From NCBI GenBank assembly GCA_021202335.1, contig JAJQDE010000052.1, forward strand, positions 1 through 46,239: DNA of 46,239 bases, written 5' to 3'. The notes under the pieces were generated by a model, which did not search any database, was not told where the DNA came from, and saw nothing but the letters and a program-made list of their open reading frames with translations. Source of the DNA: Lachnospiraceae bacterium (lineage in GTDB: Bacteria; Bacillota; Clostridia; Lachnospirales; Lachnospiraceae). Position numbers and translations under genes: made by a program. This document shows positions 24,203 through 32,436 of the stretch, piece after piece. Each line of letters opens with the position of its first letter. Position 1 is the first letter of the stretch.

Positions 24203-24421
24203 CTATATTTTACTATTGAAATATTCCTGTGTCACCTTTAACTGCTTTTTCATAATTTCCTGCCACATATGCGGATGAATTTCACCGGAGCCTTTTGATA
24301 CCTTCGTCATTCTTATATTTCCATTTTCGTCTGTTTTCCGATAAAAATAATGGTCTGTATCTTTATATAATTCCCATCCGTCCTTATCACAAAATCTCTT
24401 TAGTTCTTTCCATCGAGGCAT
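24203..24421 (-). CDS. HicA-like toxin
   Basis: A 72-residue basic protein. The segment GWELYKDTDHYFYRK with a central His and the following beta-strand NIRMTKVSKGSGEI resemble HicA/YcfA-type mRNA interferases, which have a small dsRNA-binding-like fold and a catalytic His. It overlaps the end of the upstream gene by 22 bases and has a GGAGAGGG site. This order, antitoxin first, differs from classical hicAB but is common for this subgroup. Toxicity is inferred from the family. Confidence 0.65.
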   Translation of the reverse strand: MPRWKELKRFCDKDGWELYKDTDHYFYRKTDENGNIRMTKVSKGSGEIHPHMWQEIMKKQLKVTQEYFNSKI

Positions 24422-24825
24422 AGTATTCCCTCTCCTATCTTTTGTGAGTCGTCAATAATCAATGCCTTGAAAATATATGGAATATGCCCTTTTCGATTCG
24501 GACTATTGCTATACATCTCATAGTCATTATAGTAATCAACAGAATATTCCAAAATGGATTTTCCGAGAGCCAAACGCGCTTCCGACTCGTTGTTTCCGTT
24601 TTCAACTAAATCAATCTCATTCAATGACAGCGTTATTGTTCCATCATCTTCCACATATCTGTCAGCCGTAAACCGATATGCAGACAAAATCTCAGACATT
24701 GTTTCCAAATTTGAAAACCACATTTTGTCCCTTGTACGCTTGATGAATTTAGGCTTTTCATGAATAACGCTATCGCAAAACGCGCTCCACTGTTTTCTAA
24801 CTTCCGTTGCCGGTTCCATCAACAT
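24400..24825 (-). CDS. Antitoxin partner of the HicA-like toxin
   Basis: A 141-residue protein. I recall the segments KPKFIKRTRDKMWFSNLE, ILSAYRFTADRYVEDDGTITLSLNEIDLVENG and PNRKGHIPYIFKALI from antitoxin-type proteins paired with HicA-like toxins in Clostridia. The part around TLSLNEIDLVENG is the partial RNase-H-like HicB-type region. The start is the ATG at 24,825 with a perfect AAAGGAGG; the ATG at 24,852 overlaps the -10 box and cannot be in the mRNA. Confidence 0.7.
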   Translation of the reverse strand: MLMEPATEVRKQWSAFCDSVIHEKPKFIKRTRDKMWFSNLETMSEILSAYRFTADRYVEDDGTITLSLNEIDLVENGNNESEARLALGKSILEYSVDYYNDYEMYSNSPNRKGHIPYIFKALIIDDSQKIGEGILCLDGKN

Positions 24826-24850
24826 ATCAATCACCTCCTTTGACACCTCC

Positions 24851-24879
24851 ATTATAACGCATACTATTTTTCAGGTCAA
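24851..24879 (-). promoter_or_regulatory. Promoter of the toxin-antitoxin pair
   Basis: Minus-strand TTGACC (24874-24879) and TATAAT (24851-24856) with a 17-base spacer, close to consensus. The palindrome GTACA-TTG-TGTAC (24888-24900) lies directly upstream of the -35 and is a candidate operator for autoregulation. Confidence 0.75.
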
Positions 24880-24951
24880 CGCAAAATGTACATTGTGTAC
24901 GTTTTTATATTATGCGGAAAAATATAAGCGTTATTCATAAAAGGCAATTCA

Positions 24952-24987
24952 TCACTCATTCCTCATATCTTCCAATAGTTTACACAT
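24952..24987 (-). pseudogene. Eleven-codon frame with strong ribosome-binding site
   Basis: ATG at 24,987 follows AAAGGAG and reads MCKLLEDMRNE, then two TGA stops. It lies just after the methyltransferase stop. Many Lachnospiraceae proteins begin in a similar way (MCK-LLEDMRNEA), so this is probably the truncated 5' end of such a gene. Confidence 0.35.
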
Positions 24988-25006
24988 AGTCGCCACTCCT
25001 TTTTCA

Positions 25007-26014
25007 CTATTTTTCCATAACCCTTTTTATTTCTTTGGCTATCGCTTCAATAACATTTACCGTTACGCTGTTTCCAAGCTGTTTATATAAATGTGCATCA
25101 GCCAATTCCAGCTTAAAATCATCAGGGAAGCCTTGCAATCTCGCCCATTCCCTCGGCGTAAGCTTTCTGATACCGTCCTTATTGATTTCCCCTTTGATAT
25201 GCGTTGTTGGTATCATGGAGTGTTCTCTTTCGTCTTTTATAAGATTTCCCTCTCTGCCCATGCCGCCGCAAACGATGGTTCCCGAAATTCCATATAAGTC
25301 CCTGATAACATAGCCAAAGCCATGTCCCTTCGCTTCATGCCTTGCTCTATGCTTTATCAGGGTCTGCATATATGTATCAGACAAATAATACTTTGCCGGA
25401 ACAGGAGCGTCTTGAAGAATATCCAAAATACATTTATTATCCTCTGTTCCTACCGGGAAAACAAAGCCGTCCGGAGCGTAAGCTTCCAGCAAGTCATTCC
25501 TGATACACACTAAATAAATCCTTTCCCGGTTCTGCGGCACTCCAAAGTCTTTGCTGTTCAGCACCTTATCATATACCGTATACCCTATCTGTTCGAACGC
25601 AGCCTTAATAGTTCTAAAGGTTCTGCCCTTGTCATGAATAGTCAGTCCCTTTACATTCTCACAGAAAATAATTTGGGGTTTATGGTAATCGCATATCCTG
25701 ACCACATCAAGGAATAGCGTTCCCCTGCACAGCCCTTTATAATCGTCATCAAAGCCCTGATGCCTTCCTGCCATTGAAAATGCCTGGCAGGGAAATCCCG
25801 CTAAGCAAATATCAAAAGCCGGAATGTCCTTTTCATTTATCTTTGTTATATCTCCGGCAATTTCAAAATCGTCCGGATAATTTGCTCTATATGTTTTTTG
25901 AGCAAACTCATCCCATTCGCTGACAAATACAGTTTCCATGTCATTTCCAAAGGCGTTATCAAAGCCCTTTCTTATGCCGCCTATACCGGCAAATAAGTCT
26001 ATTGCTCTATACAT
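25007..26014 (-). CDS. DNA (cytosine-5-)-methyltransferase
   Basis: A 335-residue C5 methyltransferase. Motifs in order: I DLFAGIGGIRKGFD near the N-terminus, IV AGFPCQAFSMAG with the catalytic Cys, VI FCENVKGL, VIII QNRERIYLVCIR, IX REWARLQGFPDDF and X GNSVTVNVIEAIA. The target recognition region between VIII and IX is short, about 100 residues. No restriction endonuclease gene is next to it, so it may be an orphan regulator, an anti-restriction gene, or a remnant. AT-rich compared with the core genes. GAGGTG site before the ATG at 26,014. Confidence 0.93.
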   Translation of the reverse strand: MYRAIDLFAGIGGIRKGFDNAFGNDMETVFVSEWDEFAQKTYRANYPDDFEIAGDITKINEKDIPAFDICLAGFPCQAFSMAGRHQGFDDDYKGLCRGTLFLDVVRICDYHKPQIIFCENVKGLTIHDKGRTFRTIKAAFEQIGYTVYDKVLNSKDFGVPQNRERIYLVCIRNDLLEAYAPDGFVFPVGTEDNKCILDILQDAPVPAKYYLSDTYMQTLIKHRARHEAKGHGFGYVIRDLYGISGTIVCGGMGREGNLIKDEREHSMIPTTHIKGEINKDGIRKLTPREWARLQGFPDDFKLELADAHLYKQLGNSVTVNVIEAIAKEIKRVMEK

Positions 26015-26033
26015 TTTTTCACCTCATGTCACG

Positions 26034-26085
26034 ACCGCAGGGAGTGGCTAATGGTGCAAGTTGGCTACCGCAGGGAGTGGCTAAT
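26034..26085. repeat. Two 19-bp direct repeats before the methyltransferase gene
   Basis: ACCGCAGGGAGTGGCTAAT occurs at 26034-26052 and again, identical, at 26067-26085 (33-base period). The repeat unit reads on the minus strand as LATPCG in one frame, a string I associate with short repetitive sequences in Lachnospiraceae genomes. No promoter could be assigned with confidence in this gap. Confidence 0.8.
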
Positions 26086-26091
26086 TAAACA

Positions 26092-26127
26092 AGGGAAAGC
26101 AAATTGCTTAAGCAAATCGCTTTCCCT
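26092..26127 (-). terminator. Hairpin between ppdK and the methyltransferase gene
   Basis: AGGGAAAGC (26092-26100) pairs with GCTTTCCCT (26119-26127), and an inner TTGCTT/AAGCAA palindrome (26104-26115) continues the stem. On the minus strand it follows ppdK after about 40 very AT-rich bases and is followed by a weak T-rich stretch. A terminator of ppdK is likely. Confidence 0.55.
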
Positions 26128-26165
26128 CGCAAAGCCTATATAATATATATAATATATATATGGAA

Positions 26166-28805
26166 CTAATTCCTCTTTTCCGCAATCGCTGCCTGTGCTG
26201 CTGCCAATCTCGCAATAGGCACACGGAACGGTGAGCATGACACATAATCCAAGCCAATCCTATGGCAGAACTCTACGGAAGAAGGGTCTCCGCCGTGCTC
26301 GCCGCAGATACCTACATGAAGCTTAGGATTTACAGGCTTGCCGAGCTTGATTGACATTTCCATAAGCTTTCCGACGCCTGTCTGGTCAAGCTTTGCAAAC
26401 GGGTCGCTCTCAAAAATCTTCGTGTCGTAATACGCGTTAAGGAACTTGCCCGCATCATCGCGCGAGAAACCAAAGGTCATCTGCGTAAGGTCATTTGTCC
26501 CAAAGCAGAAGAAGTCAGCCTCCTTAGCAATCTCGTCAGCCGTAAGAGCAGCCCTTGGTATCTCAATCATGGTGCCGACCTCGTACTCAAGCTTTACATC
26601 TGCCGCCGCAATCTCTGCATCCGCCGTTTCAACCACTACCTGCTTTACAAATTTAAGCTCCTTTACCTCGCATACAAGCGGAATCATGATTTCCGGCTTA
26701 ACAGTCCAATCCGAATGCTTCTTCTGAACGTTAATGGCTGCGCGGATAACCGCCTTTGTCTGCATTCTCGCAATCTCAGGATATGTGACCGCAAGACGGC
26801 AGCCTCTATGACCCATCATAGGGTTAAACTCATGCAGCGAAGCAATCAGCGTCTTGATTGTTTCCACCGACTTGCCCTGAGCCTTGGCAAGCTTCTCGAT
26901 ATCTGCCTCCTCAGTGGGAACAAACTCATGGAGAGGCGGATCGAGGAAACGAATGGTAACAGGGTTCCCCTCAAGAGCCTCATACAGCGCCTCAAAATCG
27001 CCCTGCTGATAAGGAAGAATCTTTTCAAGAGCAGCTTCTCTCTCCTCAACCGTATCAGAGCAAATCATCTCACGGAACGCGGCAATTCTGTCTTCCTCAA
27101 AGAACATATGCTCCGTACGGCAAAGACCAATGCCCTCAGCGCCAAGCTCTCTCGCCTTCTTTGCGTCCCTGGGAGTATCAGCGTTCGTCCTTACCTTCAA
27201 TGTCCTATACTTATCAGCCCATGCCATGATGCGTCCGAACTCGCCCGCAATCGTCGCGTCAACCGTCGCAATCTGTCCCTCGTAAATGTTGCCTGTCGTA
27301 CCGTCAATGGAAATATAATCTCCCTCATGGAACTCCTTGCCGCCAAGCGTAAATTTCTTGTTTTCCTCATCCATCGCGATATCGCCGCAGCCTGAAACGC
27401 AGCATGTACCCATACCGCGGGCAACCACTGCCGCGTGTGACGTCATACCGCCGCGAACCGTGAGAATACCCTGAGCGGCTTTCATACCCGTAATGTCCTC
27501 GGGCGATGTTTCAAGACGCACAAGCACAACCTTCTCGCCTCTTGCAGCCCAACTTTCAGCATCATCAGCCGTAAAGACAATCTTTCCGCAGGCAGCTCCC
27601 GGAGATGCGCCAAGACCCTTTCCAAGAGGCTTTGCAGCCTTCAAAGCGGCAACGTCGAACTGAGGATGGAGCAGTGTGTCCAGGTTTCTGGGATCAATCA
27701 TCGCCACTGCCTCTTCCTCTGTCTTCATGCCCTCGTCAACCAAATCGCAGGCAATCTTTAACGCCGCCTGCGCTGTTCTCTTACCATTGCGGCACTGAAG
27801 CATATAGAGCTTTCCGTTCTCAACAGTAAACTCCATATCCTGCATATCATGATAGTGCTCCTCAAGCAGACCGCACACCTTGATAAACTGTGCATATGCC
27901 TCGGGGAACTTCTCCTCCATCTGCGCAATCGGCATCGGTGTGCGCACACCTGCAACCACGTCCTCGCCCTGAGCGTTCGTAAGGAACTCGCCCATAAGCT
28001 TCTTCTCGCCCGTTGCCGGATCGCGTGTGAACGCAACACCCGTGCCGGATTCATCGTTTAAGTTTCCGAATACCATCGGCATTACGTTTACTGCCGTTCC
28101 CCAGCTGTAAGGGATGTCATTGTCGCGGCGGTAAACATTCGCGCGCGGATTATCCCAAGAGCGGAACACGGCTCTGATAGCCTCCTTGAGCTGAACAACA
28201 GGGTCGCTGGGGAAATCCTGACCAAGCTGCTTTTTATATTCTGCCTTAAACTGCTCCGCAAGCTCCTTTAAATCTGCGGCAGTAAGCTCAACGTCATAGG
28301 TAACGCCCTTCTTCTCCTTCATCTTGTCAATAAGCTGCTCAAAGTATTTCTTGCCAACCTCCATAACAACATCGGAAAACATCTGAATAAAGCGCCTGTA
28401 AGAATCGTAAACAAAACGCTCAAATTTAGGGTCGGGGTTGCCTGCTATCATTGCCGCCACGACATCATCATTCAAGCCCAAATTCAAAATTGTATCCATC
28501 ATACCGGGCATTGACGCCCTGGCTCCCGAACGAACCGACACAAGCAGGGGATTTTTCAAATCGCCAAATTTCTTGCCGTTAATCTCTTCCATCTTTGCCA
28601 CATAGTCCATAATCTGACCCATGATTTCGTCATTAATCTGTCTGCCGTCCTCATAATACTGAGTACAAGCCTCCGTTGTGATTGTGAAGCCCTGCGGAAC
28701 AGGAAGCCCAATCTTTGTCATCTCAGCGAGATTTGCACCCTTACCGCCAAGAAGCTCGCGCATGCCGGCATCGCCTTCCGTGAATAAATATACCCACTTG
28801 CTCAT
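26166..28805 (-). CDS. ppdK: Pyruvate, phosphate dikinase
   Basis: Interconverts pyruvate, ATP and phosphate with phosphoenolpyruvate, AMP and pyrophosphate (EC 2.7.9.1); in anaerobic Clostridia it can act in glycolysis or gluconeogenesis. The 879-residue length is typical. Seen: N-terminal ATP-grasp region (GGKGANLAEMTKIGLPVPQGFTI), swivelling phosphohistidine domain with the catalytic His in GGMTSHAAVVARG, and C-terminal PEP-binding barrel with the catalytic Cys in HVGICGEHGGDP. Own promoter upstream, AAAGGAG site before the ATG. Single-gene transcript. Confidence 0.98.
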   Translation of the reverse strand: MSKWVYLFTEGDAGMRELLGGKGANLAEMTKIGLPVPQGFTITTEACTQYYEDGRQINDEIMGQIMDYVAKMEEINGKKFGDLKNPLLVSVRSGARASMPGMMDTILNLGLNDDVVAAMIAGNPDPKFERFVYDSYRRFIQMFSDVVMEVGKKYFEQLIDKMKEKKGVTYDVELTAADLKELAEQFKAEYKKQLGQDFPSDPVVQLKEAIRAVFRSWDNPRANVYRRDNDIPYSWGTAVNVMPMVFGNLNDESGTGVAFTRDPATGEKKLMGEFLTNAQGEDVVAGVRTPMPIAQMEEKFPEAYAQFIKVCGLLEEHYHDMQDMEFTVENGKLYMLQCRNGKRTAQAALKIACDLVDEGMKTEEEAVAMIDPRNLDTLLHPQFDVAALKAAKPLGKGLGASPGAACGKIVFTADDAESWAARGEKVVLVRLETSPEDITGMKAAQGILTVRGGMTSHAAVVARGMGTCCVSGCGDIAMDEENKKFTLGGKEFHEGDYISIDGTTGNIYEGQIATVDATIAGEFGRIMAWADKYRTLKVRTNADTPRDAKKARELGAEGIGLCRTEHMFFEEDRIAAFREMICSDTVEEREAALEKILPYQQGDFEALYEALEGNPVTIRFLDPPLHEFVPTEEADIEKLAKAQGKSVETIKTLIASLHEFNPMMGHRGCRLAVTYPEIARMQTKAVIRAAINVQKKHSDWTVKPEIMIPLVCEVKELKFVKQVVVETADAEIAAADVKLEYEVGTMIEIPRAALTADEIAKEADFFCFGTNDLTQMTFGFSRDDAGKFLNAYYDTKIFESDPFAKLDQTGVGKLMEMSIKLGKPVNPKLHVGICGEHGGDPSSVEFCHRIGLDYVSCSPFRVPIARLAAAQAAIAEKRN

Positions 28806-28885
28806 TATTCGTATTCTCCTTTACCTAAGACAGCTTTTAAGTCTGCCGTTTTATTTTTATAGCCCATGCTGAACCATATGTATTC

Positions 28886-28914
28886 ATCATATACATAATA
28901 AAAGGGATTGTCAA
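28886..28914 (-). promoter_or_regulatory. Promoter of ppdK
   Basis: Minus-strand TTGACA (28909-28914), a perfect -35, and TATGAT (28886-28891) with a 17-base spacer. Transcription would start near 28,878, giving a leader of about 70 bases. Confidence 0.8.
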
Positions 28915-28943
28915 TAATTTATCAAGGATTTTTTTTAAGATTT

Positions 28944-29831
28944 TTAATAAATTCTTATCTCCTTTGTTTCACTGTCGTAAAAATAAAGCGAATCGGAGAG
29001 CACCTCCTCAATCGAAAGCTGTGTTTCATTGACGTCCCGTATCATCCTCCCGATGCCTTTGCCGTCGGCAAAAAGCCCCGCGGGAAGCAGCAAAAGCTCA
29101 TGTACGGATGACGGAATAATATACAGGCTGCTGCCGATTGCGCGTGAAAAATCCTCTATAAGATTCGGATAAAGCATACACGCCGCGCCGTCTGTCCTTC
29201 GCTCATTGCTCAGCACATACATCGGCACGCAGCCGCTAAAGCTGCCCATATCAGGCTCCACAAGCTCATTCAGCACATCCTTCATGCTTTGCAGCTGATA
29301 TTTTAACAGCTTCGGCGTATTTTGGAGCGCGCGCCTGTAAAGCTCCCTGCTGTCAACACCCCACAGCTTTGCGTGGGCGTTGTGTATCAGCACGGAAGCC
29401 GAGCCGATATTCTCATTCGAAATCAGACATTGAAACACGATTGACAAATCCAAAAACTCCATATGCGGAATGTCTTTTAAAAGCTCCCTGTTTTTTTCGG
29501 TATTGATGAGCTTCAGCACAATCCTTCCCTTGATGCTCTCATAATTCAAAAAATATCTCATGTCAAGCCGGCGGTTGACCTTATTTTTATTATACGCATC
29601 CATAACGTCGCTCACCACCATGCCAAGCGTAGCTTCACCGCTCTCATAGGCTTCATAATAGTTGTTTAAATAGATTGTGGGGGAAATGTTGCTGTCATCC
29701 TGCATCACGGTCAGTCCGCTCAGGACCACTCCGTTATTTTTCACCACATCGTTTAAACGCACGCGGTATGCCTCTCCCGCCCTGCGCTGCACCTCTTCCT
29801 TCACCAATGTTTTAAAGCTTGTAAACTCCAT
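28944..29831 (-). CDS. DUF5688 family protein
   Basis: A 295-residue soluble protein starting MEFTSFKTLVKEEVQRR. The segments NNGVVLSGLTV, NISPTIYLNNYYEAYESGE, RIVLKLINTEKNRELLKDIPH and the later NTPKLLKYQLQSM match DUF5688, a family that I know mainly from Lachnospiraceae and whose function is unknown. No signal peptide or membrane helix. ATG at 29,831 with a GGAGG site; four codons upstream are not needed. Located after efp but separated by a strong hairpin, so it may have its own transcript. Confidence 0.8.
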   Translation of the reverse strand: MEFTSFKTLVKEEVQRRAGEAYRVRLNDVVKNNGVVLSGLTVMQDDSNISPTIYLNNYYEAYESGEATLGMVVSDVMDAYNKNKVNRRLDMRYFLNYESIKGRIVLKLINTEKNRELLKDIPHMEFLDLSIVFQCLISNENIGSASVLIHNAHAKLWGVDSRELYRRALQNTPKLLKYQLQSMKDVLNELVEPDMGSFSGCVPMYVLSNERRTDGAACMLYPNLIEDFSRAIGSSLYIIPSSVHELLLLPAGLFADGKGIGRMIRDVNETQLSIEEVLSDSLYFYDSETKEIRIY

Positions 29832-29859
29832 AATTTCCTCCATATTCAGCGTAATAAAA

Positions 29860-29933
29860 AAGACAATGAAAGAAGCTTATGGAAACATAAATCTAAAAAC
29901 CTATGTCGCCATAAATCCCAATTTCATTGTCTT
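29860..29933 (-). terminator. Long three-part stem-loop with U tract after efp
   Basis: Three nested paired segments: 29860-29871 with 29922-29933 (12 bp), 29877-29882 with 29909-29914 (6 bp), and 29885-29889 with 29902-29906 (5 bp), with small internal loops and a 12-base end loop. On the minus strand it ends in TTTTTTATT. It is probably the efp terminator, but the ordered internal loops are unusual for one. Confidence 0.7.
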
Positions 29934-29961
29934 AATTAATTCAGTTTGATTTAATGTGTTA

Positions 29962-30519
29962 CTATACTCTTGAAAGGTACTCGCCCGTTCTTGTGTCAAT
30001 CTTAATGACGTCGTTCTGATCTACAAATAACGGAACATATACGGTAGCGCCTGTTTCAACAACGGCAGGCTTTGTAGCTCCCGTCGCCGTATCGCCCTTG
30101 AAGCCCGGCTCTGTATCCGTAATCGCAAGCTCCACAAACAGAGGCGGTTCAATCGCGAATACGTTTCCGTTATGCGAGCAGACCTTAACCATCTCGTTTT
30201 CCTTGACGAACTTAAGCGAATCACCAATTTGGTCCGCGTTCAGCCCTATCTGCTCATAATTTTCCGTATCCATAAAGTTATAGACATCGCCGTCCGCATA
30301 CAGATACTGCATTTCTCTCCTGTCAATACGCGCCTGCGGGCATTTCTCAGTAGGTCTGAAGGTCTTTTCAACAACACCTCCATTGATGATATTCTTAAGC
30401 TTTGTTCTGACAAAGGCAGCGCCCTTGCCGGGCTTTACATGCTGAAATTCGATAATCTGATAAATATTGTTCTCATATTCTATCGTAATACCGTTTCTGA
30501 AATCTCCTGCTGATATCAT
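29962..30519 (-). CDS. efp: Elongation factor P
   Basis: A 185-residue translation factor that frees ribosomes stalled at Pro-rich sequences. It has the three-domain OB-fold layout, beginning [43 protein letters not shown]. The loop GKGAAF carries Lys at the usual modification position. The C-terminal signature [32 protein letters not shown] is intact. GGAGG site before the ATG. It follows aroQ but has its own promoter. Confidence 0.98.
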   Translation of the reverse strand: MISAGDFRNGITIEYENNIYQIIEFQHVKPGKGAAFVRTKLKNIINGGVVEKTFRPTEKCPQARIDRREMQYLYADGDVYNFMDTENYEQIGLNADQIGDSLKFVKENEMVKVCSHNGNVFAIEPPLFVELAITDTEPGFKGDTATGATKPAVVETGATVYVPLFVDQNDVIKIDTRTGEYLSRV

Positions 30520-30568
30520 AAAATTTCCTCCTAATATTATTCACTTGTAACGTTTACAATCCTAAACC

Positions 30569-30597
30569 ATTTTATAACAATTCCATACATATTTCAA
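30569..30597 (-). promoter_or_regulatory. Promoter of efp
   Basis: Minus-strand TTGAAA (30592-30597), overlapping the aroQ stop codon, and TAAAAT (30569-30574) with a 17-base spacer. Confidence 0.55.
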
Positions 30598-31034
30598 CCA
30601 TTATTTTTGACATTTAATATGAAATCCACTGCCTGAAGATATCCGTCAAGCCCCTGACCGTAAATCTGCCGGTCGCACGCAGGCTTTGTTACGGATGTTT
30701 TGCGAAATTCCTCACGCTTTGTAATGTCCGAAATATGTATCTCAACCTTTGGCATGGTAACGCTTGCAAGCGCATCCCTGATGGCATAGGAGTAATGCGT
30801 ATACGCTCCCGGGTTGATGACGATGCCGTCCGTGCCGTCAAAATACGCTTCCTGTATTCTGTCGATAATCGCGCCCTCATGGTTTGACTGAAAGCACTCT
30901 ATCTCACAGCCCTCGCGCTCTGCCTTTTCCTTAAGCATATTTACCAGATAAGCATAATCCTGCGTACCGTATATTCCTTTTTCACGTATGCCCAAAAAAT
31001 TAAGATTTGGACCGTTTATCACTAATATCTTCAC
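30594..31034 (-). CDS. aroQ: Type II 3-dehydroquinate dehydratase
   Basis: Removes water from 3-dehydroquinate, the third step of the shikimate pathway (EC 4.2.1.10). Seen: N-terminal KILVINGPNLNFLGIRE, the catalytic Tyr in GIYGTQDY, substrate-binding NPGAYTHYSYAIRDAL and the catalytic His in VEIHISDI. About 146 residues from the GTG at 31,034, whose first bases overlap the aroK stop (GTGA), matching the family N-terminus. An ATG at 31,055 with a GAGGAG site would add seven basic residues and cannot be excluded. Confidence 0.95.
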   Translation of the reverse strand: MKILVINGPNLNFLGIREKGIYGTQDYAYLVNMLKEKAEREGCEIECFQSNHEGAIIDRIQEAYFDGTDGIVINPGAYTHYSYAIRDALASVTMPKVEIHISDITKREEFRKTSVTKPACDRQIYGQGLDGYLQAVDFILNVKNNG

Positions 31035-31558
31035 GATTTTGCGCTTCCTTTCCATTTTAAGCACTCCTCAATCTCCGCCGCCGCTTCCTCGGGGGAGAGG
31101 CTGTCCGCGTCGATGATAAAATCCGCCGTTTCGTATGCGGGGCTTCTTTGCAGGAGCATCCCCTTTATGCGCTCCAACGGGTTTTCACATTGCAGCAGCG
31201 GACGTGACGTATCGCCCTTTACGCGCTCATAAACCGTTTCCGGCTTTACGCGCAGGTACACCACCGTACCAAGCCTTTTTATCAGCTCTCTGTTTTCCGC
31301 TCTCACAGGCAGCCCCCCGCCCGTGGCAATGACAAGCCCGTCTTTACCGTCGCAGAGCGCTTTATTAAGAAGCGCGGTTTCCATCGCGCGGAATGTCTGC
31401 TCGCCGTCCTGCGCAAATATATCGCTTATGCTTCTGCCCTGCTCCTTCTCAATCAGCCCGTCCGTGTCAGCAAAGACATAGCCAATCCGCTCCGCAAGCC
31501 TTTGCCCGACCGTGGTTTTCCCACAGCCCATATAACCTGTAAGTATTATGTTTTTCAT
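31031..31558 (-). CDS. aroK: Shikimate kinase
   Basis: Phosphorylates shikimate (EC 2.7.1.71). About 175 residues. Walker A GYMGCGKTT near the N-terminus, the shikimate-binding DTDGLIEKEQGRSISDIF and ATGGGLPVR, and the lid region around SRPLL. The ATG at 31,558 lies two bases after the aroE stop; the TTG at 31,564 is possible. Part of the tight yqeG-aroE-aroK-aroQ operon. Confidence 0.96.
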   Translation of the reverse strand: MKNIILTGYMGCGKTTVGQRLAERIGYVFADTDGLIEKEQGRSISDIFAQDGEQTFRAMETALLNKALCDGKDGLVIATGGGLPVRAENRELIKRLGTVVYLRVKPETVYERVKGDTSRPLLQCENPLERIKGMLLQRSPAYETADFIIDADSLSPEEAAAEIEECLKWKGSAKS

Positions 31559-31560
31559 TT

Positions 31561-32436
31561 TCAATTCAATCCCTTTTGCAGCAGCGCATATATTATTGCC
31601 GCATCATCATCACTGATTTTACAGCCGTTCCAAAGCTCATACGCGTCAATTCCCTGATACAGAAGCATCTTCAGTCCGTTAAACGCCGCGCCGCCGTTGT
31701 CCGCCACAAGCTTCATAAACCGCGTTTCCCACGGAGAATATATCAAATCATACCCGGACTTCACACAGCGGTAAAAGTCCGCATCGTCTATAATCACATC
31801 ATTAACGTTGGGAAACAGTCCCACGCTTGTGCATTGTATTGCAGCATATCTGTTTTCAGAGCCATTAGGCAGCTTTTTGTAATCCGGAAGCGCCATCGCT
31901 GTCACACAGTCCGTTTCAAGCGCCCGATTGACCTCGGACGCCACACAATCCGCCTTTTCAAGGCTGCGGTTGAGCAGGTACACCTTTTTTGCATTGTTTG
32001 CGGCGCATAAGAACGCCACCGCACGTCCCACTCCGCCTGCGCCCAGGACTATGACCTCCTCGCCCTCTATGCGCACCCCGTCGCTTTTCATGGCGCGCAA
32101 AAGCCCTGTCATGTCCGTGTTATAGCCCTTATAGCCGCCCTCTGTCCGCACAAGCGTATTCACCGCCCCGATTTTTCCTGCAAGCGGGTCAAGCTCCGCA
32201 AGGAACGGGATTACTTCGCTTTTATATGGAACCGTCACGTTCATACCGAGAATATTTAATCCGTATGCGCCCCTTACCGCGTCCTTCAGCCGCCCGTTTT
32301 CCACATGAAACGGGACATATACCATGTCTATACCCATTCTCTTTGAAAGGTTATTGTGTATGACGGGCGACTTGGTATGCTCCACTGGATTTCCGATAAT
32401 TCCGCACACACGCGTTTTTCCGTTGATATCAGACAT
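31561..32436 (-). CDS. aroE: Shikimate dehydrogenase
   Basis: Reduces 3-dehydroshikimate with NADPH (EC 1.1.1.25). 291 residues. Substrate-binding GNPVEHTKSPVIHN, the catalytic Lys in GMNVTVPYKSEV, Asp in YNTDMTG, and the nucleotide-binding VLGAGGVGRAVAF are all present. ATG at 32,436 with an AAGGAGGAG site. It overlaps the end of yqeG by 8 bases. Confidence 0.96.
   Translation of the reverse strand: MSDINGKTRVCGIIGNPVEHTKSPVIHNNLSKRMGIDMVYVPFHVENGRLKDAVRGAYGLNILGMNVTVPYKSEVIPFLAELDPLAGKIGAVNTLVRTEGGYKGYNTDMTGLLRAMKSDGVRIEGEEVIVLGAGGVGRAVAFLCAANNAKKVYLLNRSLEKADCVASEVNRALETDCVTAMALPDYKKLPNGSENRYAAIQCTSVGLFPNVNDVIIDDADFYRCVKSGYDLIYSPWETRFMKLVADNGGAAFNGLKMLLYQGIDAYELWNGCKISDDDAAIIYALLQKGLN

Noticed and set aside
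24826-24852. Antitoxin start at ATG 24,852
   Set aside because: This ATG overlaps the -10 box TATAAT; transcription would start downstream. The ATG at 24,825 has a perfect ribosome-binding site.
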